From positions 4,122 to 27,620 of the forward strand of contig DDKG01000250.1 in the NCBI GenBank assembly GCA_002339265.1: DNA of 23,499 bases, read 5' to 3'. Below are positions 1 to 7,210 of this stretch, piece by piece. Every line of letters starts with the position of its first letter. Position 1 is the first letter of the stretch. The position numbers were made by a program, and so were the translations under genes. The notes under the pieces were generated by a model, which was not told the origin of the DNA, ran no database searches, and was given only the letters and a program-made list of their open reading frames with translations. The DNA is from Massilia sp. UBA2604. GTDB lineage: Bacteria; Pseudomonadota; Gammaproteobacteria; Burkholderiales; Burkholderiaceae_D.

Positions 1-81
1 GAGGCGGATGGTGTTCGCCCATTAAATAATGTCCCGATGATACGGAGCTAAGCTTATATTCCAAACTACGGATAATTTATT

Positions 82-108
82 TGCTTATATACGTAACCCG
101 AATAAGCA
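82..108. promoter_or_regulatory. Inverted repeat upstream of cysB
   Basis: TGCTTAT (82-88) and ATAAGCA (102-108) form a perfect 7-bp inverted repeat with a 13-nt spacer, 57 bases before the cysB start, in an AT-rich stretch unlike the GC-rich coding DNA. LysR-type regulators often bind interrupted dyads upstream of their own genes, so an autoregulatory site is possible. No convincing -35/-10 pair or Shine-Dalgarno sequence was found between here and the start codon. Confidence 0.3.
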
Positions 109-164
109 TCTTAGAATGTCGTTCTTGCCCGGTTTGCTGTCACCTTTACAACAATAATTATCAA

Positions 165-1103
165 ATGAATCTCCACCAACTACGCTTCGTGCGCGAGGCC
201 GTCCGCCAGAACTACAATCTGACCGATGCCGCCAAGGCATTGTTCACTTCCCAGCCCGGGGTCTCGAAGGCCATCATCGAGCTGGAAGAAGAGCTTGGCG
301 TCGACATCTTCACCCGCCACGGCAAGCGCATCCGCGGCCTGACCGAGCCGGGACGCCTGGTGCTGCAGTCGGTCGAGCTGATCATGCAGGAGATCGACAG
401 CCTGAAACGCATCGGCAAGGAATACGCGGCCCACGACAGCGGCAGCTTCACCATCGCCACCACCCATACCCAGGCGCGCTACATGCTGCCGAAGGTGGTG
501 CAGGGCTTCATGCAGAAGTATCCGAAGGTGCGCCTGTCGCTGTTGCAGGGCAATCCGAAGCAGATCGCCGACATGGTCAAGAACGACCAGGCCGACCTGG
601 CCATCGCCACCGAGTCGATCACGACGGTCGATGGCCTGATCACCCTGCCGGCCTACCAATGGGAGCACGTGGTGGTGGCGCCGCCGGACCACCCGCTGTT
701 CAAGTCGCGCGCCATCTCGCTGGAAGAGATCGCTACTTATCCCGTGATCACGTATGATGCCGCCTTCGCCGGCCGCAGCAAGATCGACCACGCCTTCTCC
801 TTACGCAACCTGAAGCCGGACGTGCTGCTGGAAGCGATCGACGCCGACGTGATCAAGACCTATGTCGAGCTGGGCATGGGCGTGGGCATCATCGCCGGCA
901 TGGCCTTCGACCCAGAGCGCGACCGCAACCTGCGCGCGCTGCCGGTCGGCCACCTGTTCGGCATGAACACCTCGCGCGTGGCGATCAAGCAGGGCGCCTA
1001 TCTGCGCAGCTATATCTATACCTTCATCGAACTGCTGACGCCGACACTGAACCGCAAGATGGTCGAGTCGGCGATGCGCGGTGGGGAAAACTACGAACTG
1101 TAA
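165..1103 (+). CDS. cysB: CysB-type LysR-family transcriptional regulator
   Basis: This 312-residue protein matches CysB in length and content. Residues 1-60 form the LysR winged HTH (begins MNLHQLRFVREAV, with the recognition region around TSQPGVSKAI). The rest is the periplasmic-binding-protein-like effector domain. Residues T100, T102 and Q103 in the TTHTQARYMLP stretch align with the sulfate-binding loop known from Klebsiella CysB. CysB activates sulfur-assimilation genes and senses N-acetylserine and sulfate or thiosulfate. The start at 165 is chosen because the family begins with MNLHQ; an upstream in-frame ATG at 81 would add 28 unrelated residues. There is no clear ribosome binding site. 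The stop overlaps the next gene (TAATG), so it probably heads a small operon. No cys structural genes are nearby. Confidence 0.9.
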   Translation: MNLHQLRFVREAVRQNYNLTDAAKALFTSQPGVSKAIIELEEELGVDIFTRHGKRIRGLTEPGRLVLQSVELIMQEIDSLKRIGKEYAAHDSGSFTIATTHTQARYMLPKVVQGFMQKYPKVRLSLLQGNPKQIADMVKNDQADLAIATESITTVDGLITLPAYQWEHVVVAPPDHPLFKSRAISLEEIATYPVITYDAAFAGRSKIDHAFSLRNLKPDVLLEAIDADVIKTYVELGMGVGIIAGMAFDPERDRNLRALPVGHLFGMNTSRVAIKQGAYLRSYIYTFIELLTPTLNRKMVESAMRGGENYEL

Positions 1104-1783
1104 TGGAATCAAAGATGGACAAGAAACTGGTCATCGCCTACTACGACGGCATCGCCGCCCACTACGACAACGCCAGCGCCGAGTATTCGGAAGAGCAGCT
1201 GGAAGACCTGGACGAGGCGCGCGAGCAGCTCGCCACCTTGCTCTCCGGTCACCGCATCCTGGAGCTGGGCTGCGGCACCGGCGCCTGGACCGAGGTGCTG
1301 GCCGAGAGCGCCGAATCGGTCGTCGCGACCGACGCCAGCGAAGCCATGCTCGACCTGGCGCGCATGCACGGCGAAGACCTGGACAATGTGGAATACCGCC
1401 TGGTCGATGCACTCGACCTTCCCGATGACATTGCCAGTGGCGAGGACAAGTTCACTGCCGTATTCATGGCGGGCCTGTGGTCGCGCCTGACGCGCGAGCA
1501 GGGCGACGCGCTGTTGCTGTCACTGAAGAAACGCCTGGGCAAGGACGTGCTGCTGGTGATCTTCGACGATGCCTACGTCGAAACCGAAAGCGCCACCATC
1601 GCCCGCACCGACCTGCAGGGCAATACCCATGAATTCCAGCTCGACGCCGACGGCAACCGCCACGAGCTGGTCAAGAACTACCCGACCGACAGCTCCTTGC
1701 GCAAGCGCCTGGACAAGGTCGGCCGCGAGATCAAGATCGCGCGCTGGGAGTTCTATTGGGTGCTGACTTGCCGCCTGAAGTAA
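1103..1783 (+). CDS. Class I SAM-dependent methyltransferase
   Basis: The product has 226 residues. The SAM-binding motif I is plain: ILELGCGTG at about residues 52-60, followed by the acidic end of strand beta-2 (VVATDAS, D77) and a motif around RLVDALDLPDD. This is the Rossmann fold of Methyltransf_11/25-type enzymes. The substrate cannot be read from the sequence. The ATG at 1103 shares its A with the cysB stop (TAATG), which suggests translational coupling; an alternative in-frame ATG lies at 1115. The downstream acetyltransferase start overlaps this stop in the same TAATG fashion. The C-terminus (WEFYWVLTCRLK) is a plausible final beta strand of the fold. Confidence 0.85.
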   Translation: MESKMDKKLVIAYYDGIAAHYDNASAEYSEEQLEDLDEAREQLATLLSGHRILELGCGTGAWTEVLAESAESVVATDASEAMLDLARMHGEDLDNVEYRLVDALDLPDDIASGEDKFTAVFMAGLWSRLTREQGDALLLSLKKRLGKDVLLVIFDDAYVETESATIARTDLQGNTHEFQLDADGNRHELVKNYPTDSSLRKRLDKVGREIKIARWEFYWVLTCRLK

Positions 1784-2283
1784 TGCCCGCGTTCTCGATC
1801 GAGCGCGCGGCTGCGGCCGAGCGCCCGCTGCTGTTCCGGTTGATGCAGCTGTACTTTTTCGACGCCACGCGCTGGAGCGGCGAGGACATCCTCGAGGATG
1901 GCCTGTACGATTGCGATGAGAATGGTCTGCAAAGCTACTTCGACGCACAAGGCAGGGACGCGGCCTACATCCTCAGGGTCGATGGTAAGCCGGCCGGCTT
2001 CGCGCTGGTCGAATGGATTCCGTTCGACGGCGGACACATCCGCGAATTCGCCGACCTGTTCGTGCTGCCGAAATACCGCCGCCTGGGCCTGGCCGAAGCG
2101 GCGACGCGCCGGATCGTGCTCGGGACCGATGGGCCATGGTTGGTCTCGGTATTTCGACAGGATGAAGGGGCCTTGCGCTACTGGCAGAACGCTTTCTCGC
2201 GCCTGCCGTTCCGCTCGGTCCGCCCCGGCCCGCAGGACGATGTGTTCCACCTGTTCATCGTCAACGACACTCCTGCCGCATAA
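1783..2283 (+). CDS. GNAT-family N-acetyltransferase
   Basis: The product has 166 residues and the layout of a GNAT enzyme. Strand beta-4 is at about 75-97 (AGFALVEW, then [14 protein letters not shown]), followed by the acetyl-CoA pyrophosphate loop [12 protein letters not shown] (about 99-110), matching the R/Q-x-x-G-x-A/G motif. A late WLVSVF...[14 protein letters not shown] segment resembles the C-terminal half of the fold. The acceptor substrate is unknown. The ATG at 1783 overlaps the methyltransferase stop (TAATG), so the two are likely cotranslated. An in-frame start at 1756 is possible but would overlap the upstream gene by 28 bases. Confidence 0.82.
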   Translation: MPAFSIERAAAAERPLLFRLMQLYFFDATRWSGEDILEDGLYDCDENGLQSYFDAQGRDAAYILRVDGKPAGFALVEWIPFDGGHIREFADLFVLPKYRRLGLAEAATRRIVLGTDGPWLVSVFRQDEGALRYWQNAFSRLPFRSVRPGPQDDVFHLFIVNDTPAA

Positions 2284-2312
2284 TCCGGCGCTCACTTCAT
2301 CTATATACCGCC

Positions 2313-2768
2313 ATGCACATCTGGGTCGACGCCGACGCCTGTCCCGCCGTCATCAAGGACATCCTGTTCCGGGTAGCCGAGCGCCTGCAGCTGAACGTCA
2401 CGCTGGTCGCGAACCAGCTGATCCGGGTGCCGGGCTCGCGCTTCATCCGCGCGCTGCAGGTCCCGGCGGGGGCCGATGCGGCCGACGCCGAGATCGTCGA
2501 GCGCGTGCATCCGGGCGACATCGTCGTCACCGGCGACATTCCGCTGGCGGCGCTGGTGCTGGACAAGGGCGGCCTGCCGCTCAATCCGCGCGGCGAGTGG
2601 TACACCAAAGACACCATCGCCCAGCAACTGACGATGCGCGCCTTCATGGAAGAACTGCGCGGCAGCGGCGTCGACACCGGCGGGCCGGCCGCCTTCAGCC
2701 AGGCCGACCGCCAGCAGTTTGCCAATGCGCTGGATCGTGAGCTGGCGCGCCGCCGGCGGCCGGGATAA
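2313..2768 (+). CDS. yaiI: YaiI/YqxD (UPF0178, DUF188) family protein
   Basis: The product has 151 residues, the usual length for this family. The diagnostic start [18 protein letters not shown] carries the DADACP motif. Later hallmarks are LVANQ...PGSRFI, a [12 protein letters not shown] stretch (about 69-80), and [12 protein letters not shown] (about 90-101). The fold is PIN/NYN-like with conserved acidic residues, but no biochemical role is established. It lies 29 bases after the acetyltransferase and is probably the last gene of the cysB cluster. There is no strong Shine-Dalgarno sequence. No T-rich terminator was found directly after the stop. Confidence 0.9.
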   Translation: MHIWVDADACPAVIKDILFRVAERLQLNVTLVANQLIRVPGSRFIRALQVPAGADAADAEIVERVHPGDIVVTGDIPLAALVLDKGGLPLNPRGEWYTKDTIAQQLTMRAFMEELRGSGVDTGGPAAFSQADRQQFANALDRELARRRRPG

Positions 2769-2794
2769 CGGCCCGGGCTGCTCAGGTCACAAGC

Positions 2795-2833
2795 GGGGTC
2801 AGACCTGACCCCGATCTCGTGACCCCGATCTCG
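2795..2833. repeat. GGGGTCAG palindrome plus 14-bp tandem duplication
   Basis: Positions 2795-2812 read GGGGTCAGACCTGACCCC, an 8-bp stem with a 2-base loop. Its right arm runs into two exact tandem copies of TGACCCCGATCTCG (2806-2819 and 2820-2833). GGGGTCAGACC-type palindromes are, from general knowledge, common intergenic repeats in betaproteobacteria. No T-run follows, so it is not a typical rho-independent terminator. Confidence 0.7.
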
Positions 2834-2899
2834 ATCTAGCTTTTTGTCGGATCGCGGATTGCACAATCCTGCGGTGCGCACAGCATCCCCCTCAATCGG

Positions 2900-2978
2900 T
2901 AGAGTTCGCTCATCGAAAGGAGCGGAACTCTAGTCGCAGATGTAGTGTCTGACACTACGCAAGCTGGTAAGGCGCGAC
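2900..2978. other. Cluster of nested inverted repeats, possible structured leader or operator
   Basis: Three inverted repeats lie side by side. TAGAGTTCGCTC (2900-2911) pairs with GAGCGGAACTCTA (2920-2932), with one bulged base. GTAGTGTC (2942-2949) and GACACTAC (2951-2958) form a perfect 8-bp dyad around one base. GTCGC (2933-2937) and GCGAC (2974-2978) could close a stem around that dyad. They could be a folded RNA leader, a repressor operator (the tight 8-1-8 dyad is operator-like), or the remains of a mobile element end. The function is unknown. Confidence 0.4.
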
Positions 2979-3026
2979 ACAATTGAACGCTCTTTCATCT
3001 CGCGAAAACCAAGCAGAGGAAAGAAT

Positions 3027-3263
3027 ATGAATGTGTACGACCACCTGGCTTCTTACAAGCTTGCAAGTGGAATACGGCTCGCAACTAGCGTCCTCGCGAC
3101 GCATACTGCGCTACCCGTGGCGAGTCTGACGGCAACGTCAGGCACTGCCACCGGCCTATCGCCGGTGGGAGGCGGGAAAGTCACGCCTGTCAGATACGAG
3201 CACGGTCACCAAGACGGTTCGGGGCAGGAAGAGAACGCTGAACACATTTGTTCACGTTTTTGA
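3027..3263 (+). CDS. Hypothetical small ORF, doubtful
   Basis: A 78-codon frame with a fair ribosome binding site (AGAGGAAAG, 3015-3023) a few bases before ATG at 3027. The product begins MNVYDHLASYKL, is rich in Ala, Thr, Ser and Gly, and matches no family I recognise. It has no clear signal peptide or membrane segment. Base composition is less GC-rich than the neighbours. Two perfect hairpins lie inside the frame, which fits structured RNA at least as well as a protein. It ends 11 bases before the paoC start. It does not resemble PaoA or PaoB, the subunits normally encoded upstream of paoC. Confidence 0.25.
   Translation: MNVYDHLASYKLASGIRLATSVLATHTALPVASLTATSGTATGLSPVGGGKVTPVRYEHGHQDGSGQEENAEHICSRF
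3124..3168 (+). other. Tandem hairpins, one with a GNRA tetraloop
   Basis: CTGACG (3126-3131) and CGTCAG (3136-3141) close a GCAA tetraloop, and two more pairs (including one G-U) extend the stem to 3124-3143. Five bases on, CCACCGGC (3148-3155) pairs perfectly with GCCGGTGG (3161-3168) around a 5-base loop. Adjacent stable stems with a GNRA loop, about 110 bases before the paoC start, suggest a cis-acting RNA. I could not match it to a named riboswitch class. Confidence 0.35.
3239..3261 (+). terminator. Weak terminator-like stem with T-run just before paoC
   Basis: TGAACA (3239-3244) pairs with TGTTCA (3249-3254), followed by CG and five T (3257-3261). The stem is short and AT-rich, so it would be a weak terminator or attenuator. 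It sits 14 bases before the paoC start and would also remove that gene's ribosome binding region if it folds. Confidence 0.25.
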
Positions 3264-3274
3264 AAGCAGCGGGC

Positions 3275-5482
3275 ATGAAGTTCGACAAACCGGCAAGAAT
3301 CAATCCAATCGACCGCCTGAAGGTGGTCGGCAAATCAACCCAACGCATCGATGGCGCGCTCAAGACCTGCGGCGCCGCGCCGTATGCATACGAGCACCAG
3401 GAGACGCCTGGCGCGGTCTACGGCTACATCGTCGGCGCCGGCATCGCCAAGGGCCGGATCGTCTCGATCGACCTGGAAGGCGCGCGCGCCGCGCCCGGCG
3501 TACTCGGCATCGTGACGGCAGCCAATGCCGGCAAGCTCGGCAAGGGTAAATTTTCCGATGCGCGTGCGCTGGCCGGTCCCGAGGTCGAGCATTACCACCA
3601 GGCGGTGGCGATCGTGGTCGCCGCGACCTTCGAGCAGGCGCGCGCGGCGGCCGGGCTGGTCGCGGTGCGCTACCAGAGCACGACGGGCCGCTTCGACCTG
3701 GCCGTCGAGCGCACCCGCGGCGCGGCCAAGCAACCGGCCAAGCCGAATCCCGACCTGGCGACCGGCATCGGCGACTTCGACACCGCCTTCGCCGCTGCGC
3801 CTGTGATGCTGGACGCGACCTATACCACGCCCGACCAGACGCACGCGATGATCGAGCCGCATGCGACCATCGCATCCTGGCAGGGCGGCCGGCTGACGTT
3901 GTGGACCTCGAACCAGCTGGTGGCCTGGGGCGTGCGCGACATGGCCAGGACGCTCGGTATCCCGAAGCAGAACGTCCGGATCGTGTCGCCGTACATCGGC
4001 GGCGGCTTCGGCGGCAAGGGCGGGATCATGAGCGACGCGGTGATGGCCGCGCTGGCGGCGAAGCAGGTGGGGCGGCCGGTCAAGGTGGCGCTGCAGCGTT
4101 CGCTCATTGCCAACAACACGACGCACCGCGCCGCCACCATCCAGCGCATCCGCATCGGCGCCAACCGGGACGGCAGGATCACGGCAATCGGCCATGACAG
4201 CTGGTCGGGCAACCTGGGCGACAAGCCGGAAGGCGCGACCGCGCCGACGCGATTGCTGTATGCCGGCGCCCACCGCATGACGAAGCTCAGCGTGGCCCAT
4301 CTGGACTTGCCCGAAGCCCACGATATGCGCGCGCCGGGCGAGGCGCCGGGCATGATGGCGCTCGAGGTCGCGATGGACGAGATGGCCGAAAAACTCGGCC
4401 TCGATCCGGTTGAATTGCGCATCCTGAACGACACCCAGGTCGATCCGGAGTCGCCCGACGTGCCGTTCTCGACGCGCCGGCTGGTCGAGTGCCTGCGCCT
4501 TGGCGCCGAGCGCTTCGGCTGGAACGCGCGCAGCCCCACACCGGGCGCGCGCCGCGACGGCCGCTGGCTGCTCGGCATCGGCATGGCGGCGGGCATCCGC
4601 GGCGCGCCGGTGGTCAAGTCGGCGGCGCGGGTGCGGCTGGAACCCGGCGGCGCCGTGACTGTCGAAACCGACATGACCGACCTCGGCACCGGCACCTATA
4701 CCATCCTGGCCCAGACAGCGGCCGAAATGCTCGGTGTCGGCCTGGACCAGGTGACAGTGCGCCTGGGCGACTCGGATTTCCCGGATGGTGCGGGATCGGC
4801 CGGGCAGTGGGGTGCGGCATCCTCGACCGCCGGCGTGTATGCGGCCTGCGTCAAGCTGCGCGAAAAGATCGCGCAGCAGCTTGGCTTGAGCGGCCCCAAC
4901 GTCGAATTCATCGGCGGGCGGGTGCGCGCTGACGGCGCCAGCCGGCTGCTGCGCGACGCCGTCGCCAAGGGAGCCCTGAGCGCCGAGGATGCGATGGAGT
5001 ACGGCGACCTGGACGAGCGCTATGCCCAGCAAACCTTCGCCGCCCACTATGTCGAGGTCGGTGTGGACGTCGTCACCGGCGAAATCCACATCCGCCGCAT
5101 GCTGGCCGTGTGCGCGGCCGGGCGCATCATCAATCCGCTGGCCGCGCGCAGCCAGATCATCGGCGGCATGACGATGGGCGCTGGCGCCGCGCTGATGGAA
5201 CACCTGGTGGTGGACAAGCGCTCCGGTTTCTTCGTCAACCATGACCTGGCCGGCTACGAGGTGCCGGTGCACGCCGACATTCCGCACCAGGACGTGATCT
5301 TCCTCGACGAGGTCGATCCGACGGCCGGGCCGCTGAAGGCCAAGGGTATTGGCGAACTCGGCATCAGCGGGGTGGCGGCCGCGACTGCGAATGCGGTCTA
5401 CAACGCGACCGGGATCCGGGTGCGCGAGTATCCGATCACGCTCGACAAGCTGCTGGATCGCCTGCCCGACGTCGACTCTTGA
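3275..5482 (+). CDS. paoC: PaoC-like aldehyde oxidoreductase, molybdenum-binding subunit
   Basis: The product has 735 residues and is collinear with E. coli PaoC (YagR) from the first residues (MKFDKPARINPIDRLKVVG) to the last (REYPITLDKLLDRLPDV). This xanthine-oxidase-family subunit holds the molybdenum cofactor and oxidises aldehydes in the periplasm. Visible hallmarks are IGGGFGGK, MRAPGEAPG with the substrate-pocket Arg, and KAKGIGELG with the catalytic Glu at 694. All catalytic motifs look intact. The start at 3275 matches PaoC; an in-frame TTG at 3248 is less likely. In E. coli the enzyme is a heterotrimer with PaoA ([2Fe-2S], Tat signal) and PaoB (FAD), matured by PaoD. None of these flanks this gene, so it either pairs with distant subunits or has lost its partners. 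Confidence 0.92.
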   Translation: MKFDKPARINPIDRLKVVGKSTQRIDGALKTCGAAPYAYEHQETPGAVYGYIVGAGIAKGRIVSIDLEGARAAPGVLGIVTAANAGKLGKGKFSDARALAGPEVEHYHQAVAIVVAATFEQARAAAGLVAVRYQSTTGRFDLAVERTRGAAKQPAKPNPDLATGIGDFDTAFAAAPVMLDATYTTPDQTHAMIEPHATIASWQGGRLTLWTSNQLVAWGVRDMARTLGIPKQNVRIVSPYIGGGFGGKGGIMSDAVMAALAAKQVGRPVKVALQRSLIANNTTHRAATIQRIRIGANRDGRITAIGHDSWSGNLGDKPEGATAPTRLLYAGAHRMTKLSVAHLDLPEAHDMRAPGEAPGMMALEVAMDEMAEKLGLDPVELRILNDTQVDPESPDVPFSTRRLVECLRLGAERFGWNARSPTPGARRDGRWLLGIGMAAGIRGAPVVKSAARVRLEPGGAVTVETDMTDLGTGTYTILAQTAAEMLGVGLDQVTVRLGDSDFPDGAGSAGQWGAASSTAGVYAACVKLREKIAQQLGLSGPNVEFIGGRVRADGASRLLRDAVAKGALSAEDAMEYGDLDERYAQQTFAAHYVEVGVDVVTGEIHIRRMLAVCAAGRIINPLAARSQIIGGMTMGAGAALMEHLVVDKRSGFFVNHDLAGYEVPVHADIPHQDVIFLDEVDPTAGPLKAKGIGELGISGVAAATANAVYNATGIRVREYPITLDKLLDRLPDVDS

Positions 5483-5569
5483 ACCAGCGCGTCGCCGACA
5501 GATCGCCGGACGGCAAGACATATTGACCCGCGCACGATACTGTTGTGCCGCTGATAATAATGTTGTTGT

Positions 5570-5578
5570 TGTTATAAT
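5570..5578 (+). promoter_or_regulatory. Extended -10 promoter
   Basis: A perfect extended -10 (TGTTATAAT, 5570-5578) lies in the paoC-feeM gap, right after a short run of TGT/GTT repeats. No good -35 is seen at 16-18 bases, which is usual for extended -10 promoters. Transcription would begin near 5585 and give a leader of about 180 bases before the acyltransferase. An early hairpin in that leader is CGTCTT (5593-5598) with AAGACG (5603-5608). Confidence 0.55.
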
Positions 5579-5695
5579 CAGTCAAGGGTGCACGTCTTGC
5601 TTAAGACGGAGCAGGAAGCACGACGGTCGGGCCGCCTCGTGTAATAGTTCGCGCCCGTGTCAACCGGAGCCGGGCGTGAACGTTGAGAGCTTGCC

Positions 5696-5767
5696 ATGCA
5701 CGCCGACGTCCCACGCAATCACCGTACCGAACCACAGTTACCAGCATTCCCACAGGTGCCCGCATGA
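5696..5767 (+). CDS. Possible 23-codon leader ORF overlapping feeM start
   Basis: ATG at 5696 opens a 23-codon frame (MHADVPRNHRTEPQLPAFPQ...) whose TGA at 5765-5767 overlaps the ATG of the next gene at 5764 (ATGA). Such an overlap permits translational coupling. The start has only a weak purine-rich stretch (TTGAGAG) upstream. The peptide has three prolines in its last eight residues (PAFPQVPA). There is no homology evidence. It could be chance, but the exact ATGA junction makes it worth recording. Confidence 0.3.
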   Translation: MHADVPRNHRTEPQLPAFPQVPA

Positions 5768-6429
5768 CGCGTACCCGCTATGGGCTGCGTTCGCCCGACA
5801 GCCCCGATGGCCGCAGCGGCGCCAGCCTGCTGATCGAGCGCATGTATGCGTGGCGCGGCTACCAGGCCGCAAGGACCGACGCCGACGATCCGCACCGCAT
5901 CACCCTGACCGCGTCCGACCGGGGCGAGGTGGTGGGCACGCTCACCATCGGGATCGATGCCGGCCGCGGGCTGATGGCCGACCATATGTACAAGGACGAA
6001 CTGGACGCCTTCCGGCGCGACGGTGCGCGCCTGGCCGAAGTCACCAAGCTGGCCTTCGACCATTCGGTCCAGTCCAAGCATGCGCTGGCCAGCGTGTTCC
6101 ACCTGGCGTTCATCTACGCCCGCGAGATGCACGGCTGCACCGACGCCGTCATCGAAGTCAATCCGCGCCATCGCCGCTTCTACGAACGCATGCTCGGTTT
6201 TCGCCAGGTGGGCGAACTGAAGACGAATGCGCGCGTCAACGCGCCGTCCTTCCTGCTGCACGTCAGCCTGGCCTATGTGGCGCAGCAGGTCGAGGCGGTC
6301 GGCGGGGCGTTCAAGCGCGGCATCGATACCGGCGAGCGTTCCTTCTATCCCTATTTCTTTTCGCCCGAAGAAGAGCAGGGCATCGCCGCCCGGCTGCTGC
6401 GCACCGAGGCGGCCGACGCCGAAGGCTGA
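5764..6429 (+). CDS. FeeM-type N-acyl amino acid synthase (GNAT fold)
   Basis: The product has 221 residues and matches the FeeM catalytic domain family, which joins a long-chain acyl group from acyl-ACP to an amino acid (known for environmental FeeM). Supporting stretches are VVGTLTIGIDAGRGLMADHMYKDEL (N-terminal half), the ARLAEVTKLAFD segment, VFHLAFIYAREMHGCTDAVIEVNP, and the hallmark RHRRFYERMLGFRQVG. The last third (SFYPYFFSPEEEQGIA) is typical of bacterial members. The start at 5764 is favoured because the family begins shortly before the GASLLIERMY region; an in-frame ATG at 5683 would add 27 low-quality residues. It has its own promoter upstream and converges on the RES toxin gene with 36 bases between stops. 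Substrates are inferred from family only. Confidence 0.8.
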   Translation: MTRTRYGLRSPDSPDGRSGASLLIERMYAWRGYQAARTDADDPHRITLTASDRGEVVGTLTIGIDAGRGLMADHMYKDELDAFRRDGARLAEVTKLAFDHSVQSKHALASVFHLAFIYAREMHGCTDAVIEVNPRHRRFYERMLGFRQVGELKTNARVNAPSFLLHVSLAYVAQQVEAVGGAFKRGIDTGERSFYPYFFSPEEEQGIAARLLRTEAADAEG

Positions 6430-6465
6430 TCCGCGCAGATGTCGGCCTGACGCAGGCTGTTGGAC

Positions 6466-6939
6466 TCAGGAAAACAGCCGCGGATCGTAGTGCCAGCGCC
6501 TGATCGTGGTGGCGCCGATCGTCGTGGCGCCGTCATGGCGGGGATTGATCAGCACATTGTATTCGTCGGGCACGATCACGGAGGGGACGAGCAGCAGCGC
6601 CGTGTCGCGCGCCATGATCCAGGCGTCGCCGACGGTCCTGGAGGTGAGCCCGGCAGGGATCGCGTCCCACCCGGCAGGAGGCGGATCGGGCACCCTGCGG
6701 GCGGCCCACAGCGCATCGGGGATCTCGATCCTGACCAGGTAGCGGGTGTACGGCAGGCCGTCGCCGCTGAAGTAGTGCACCGTTTCCAGCGTGGTCAGGG
6801 CGATGCTGCCGGCGCAATAGACGACCGGTGTGCCCTTGCTGTTCCAGCGCCCGCCCGTTGTCCGGGCCCCGATGCCCTGCATATCGTGCGCGTTGTAGTC
6901 CGGCGTTTCGCTTGCGATCCGCCAGACCGTGACGGTCAC
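6466..6939 (-). CDS. RES-domain toxin (NAD+-degrading)
   Basis: The product has 157 residues. The residues that name the family are all present: R31 in GGRWN, E52 in LETVHY, and S120 in VPSVIVPDEYNVLINP. Characterised RES toxins (for example MbcT of Mycobacterium tuberculosis) deplete NAD+ in the cytoplasm and arrest growth. The start is GTG at 6939, overlapping the antitoxin TGA as GTGA, so the two are translationally coupled in antitoxin-toxin order. Residues 137-146 read GATTIGATTI, encoded by a near-perfect 15-bp tandem duplication (6502-6531), just before the C-terminal RRWHYDPRLF. The catalytic residues are intact, so the toxin is probably functional. Confidence 0.9.
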   Translation of the reverse strand: MTVTVWRIASETPDYNAHDMQGIGARTTGGRWNSKGTPVVYCAGSIALTTLETVHYFSGDGLPYTRYLVRIEIPDALWAARRVPDPPPAGWDAIPAGLTSRTVGDAWIMARDTALLLVPSVIVPDEYNVLINPRHDGATTIGATTIRRWHYDPRLFS

Positions 6940-7139
6940 GCGTAGACCCCGCTTTGCGTCCTTGCGAGGAGCTCGGCCACCAGGCGCTGGCCTTCGATGG
7001 TGTCCATATAACTGGAAGGGGTGGCGCCAGCCAGCGCCGGAACCGGACTGGCGAGCCAGCCCGCCAGCCAGCGCGCCGCATCGAAGCCGTTCGGATCGCC
7101 CGATTGCTCCACCATGGTTTGCACCATGCCGATCAACAT
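6936..7139 (-). CDS. Short MbcA/ParS/Xre-type antitoxin (toxin-binding domain only)
   Basis: The product has 67 residues. ARWLAGWLASPVPALAGATPSSYMDTIEGQ, followed by AELLARTQSGVYA, matches the C-terminal toxin-binding domain of RES-partner antitoxins (DUF2384): the WL...P.PAL.G.TP core, then the terminal G-V/I tail that enters the toxin active site. The N-terminal HTH domain of typical members is missing. ATG at 7139 is preceded by a good Shine-Dalgarno sequence (AGGAAGG), and no usable ATG exists further up before an in-frame stop, so the short form looks genuine and not a misread start. Without an HTH it may not repress its own promoter. Confidence 0.82.
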   Translation of the reverse strand: MLIGMVQTMVEQSGDPNGFDAARWLAGWLASPVPALAGATPSSYMDTIEGQRLVAELLARTQSGVYA

Positions 7140-7210
7140 GCCGACCTTCCTTGACCGGTCGCAAACGATAACCCATCCCGACTCGATTGAGAGGAACTGC
7201 AGGCGTCATG

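Noticed and set aside
2836..2913. Minus-strand 25-codon frame beginning MSELYRLRGM
   Set aside because: It has no ribosome binding site on that strand and lies in an inverted-repeat region. It matches no known transposase start.
2900..3240. Group II intron or its domain V remnant
   Set aside because: An ACGGTTCGGGG stretch near 3214 recalls the end of domain V, but the required 34-base hairpin with its catalytic triad is absent, as is any reverse transcriptase.
3335..5521. 728-codon open frame antisense to paoC
   Set aside because: The protein is Arg/His/Ala/Asp-rich with no recognisable domain. It is a GC-rich shadow of a well-supported gene.
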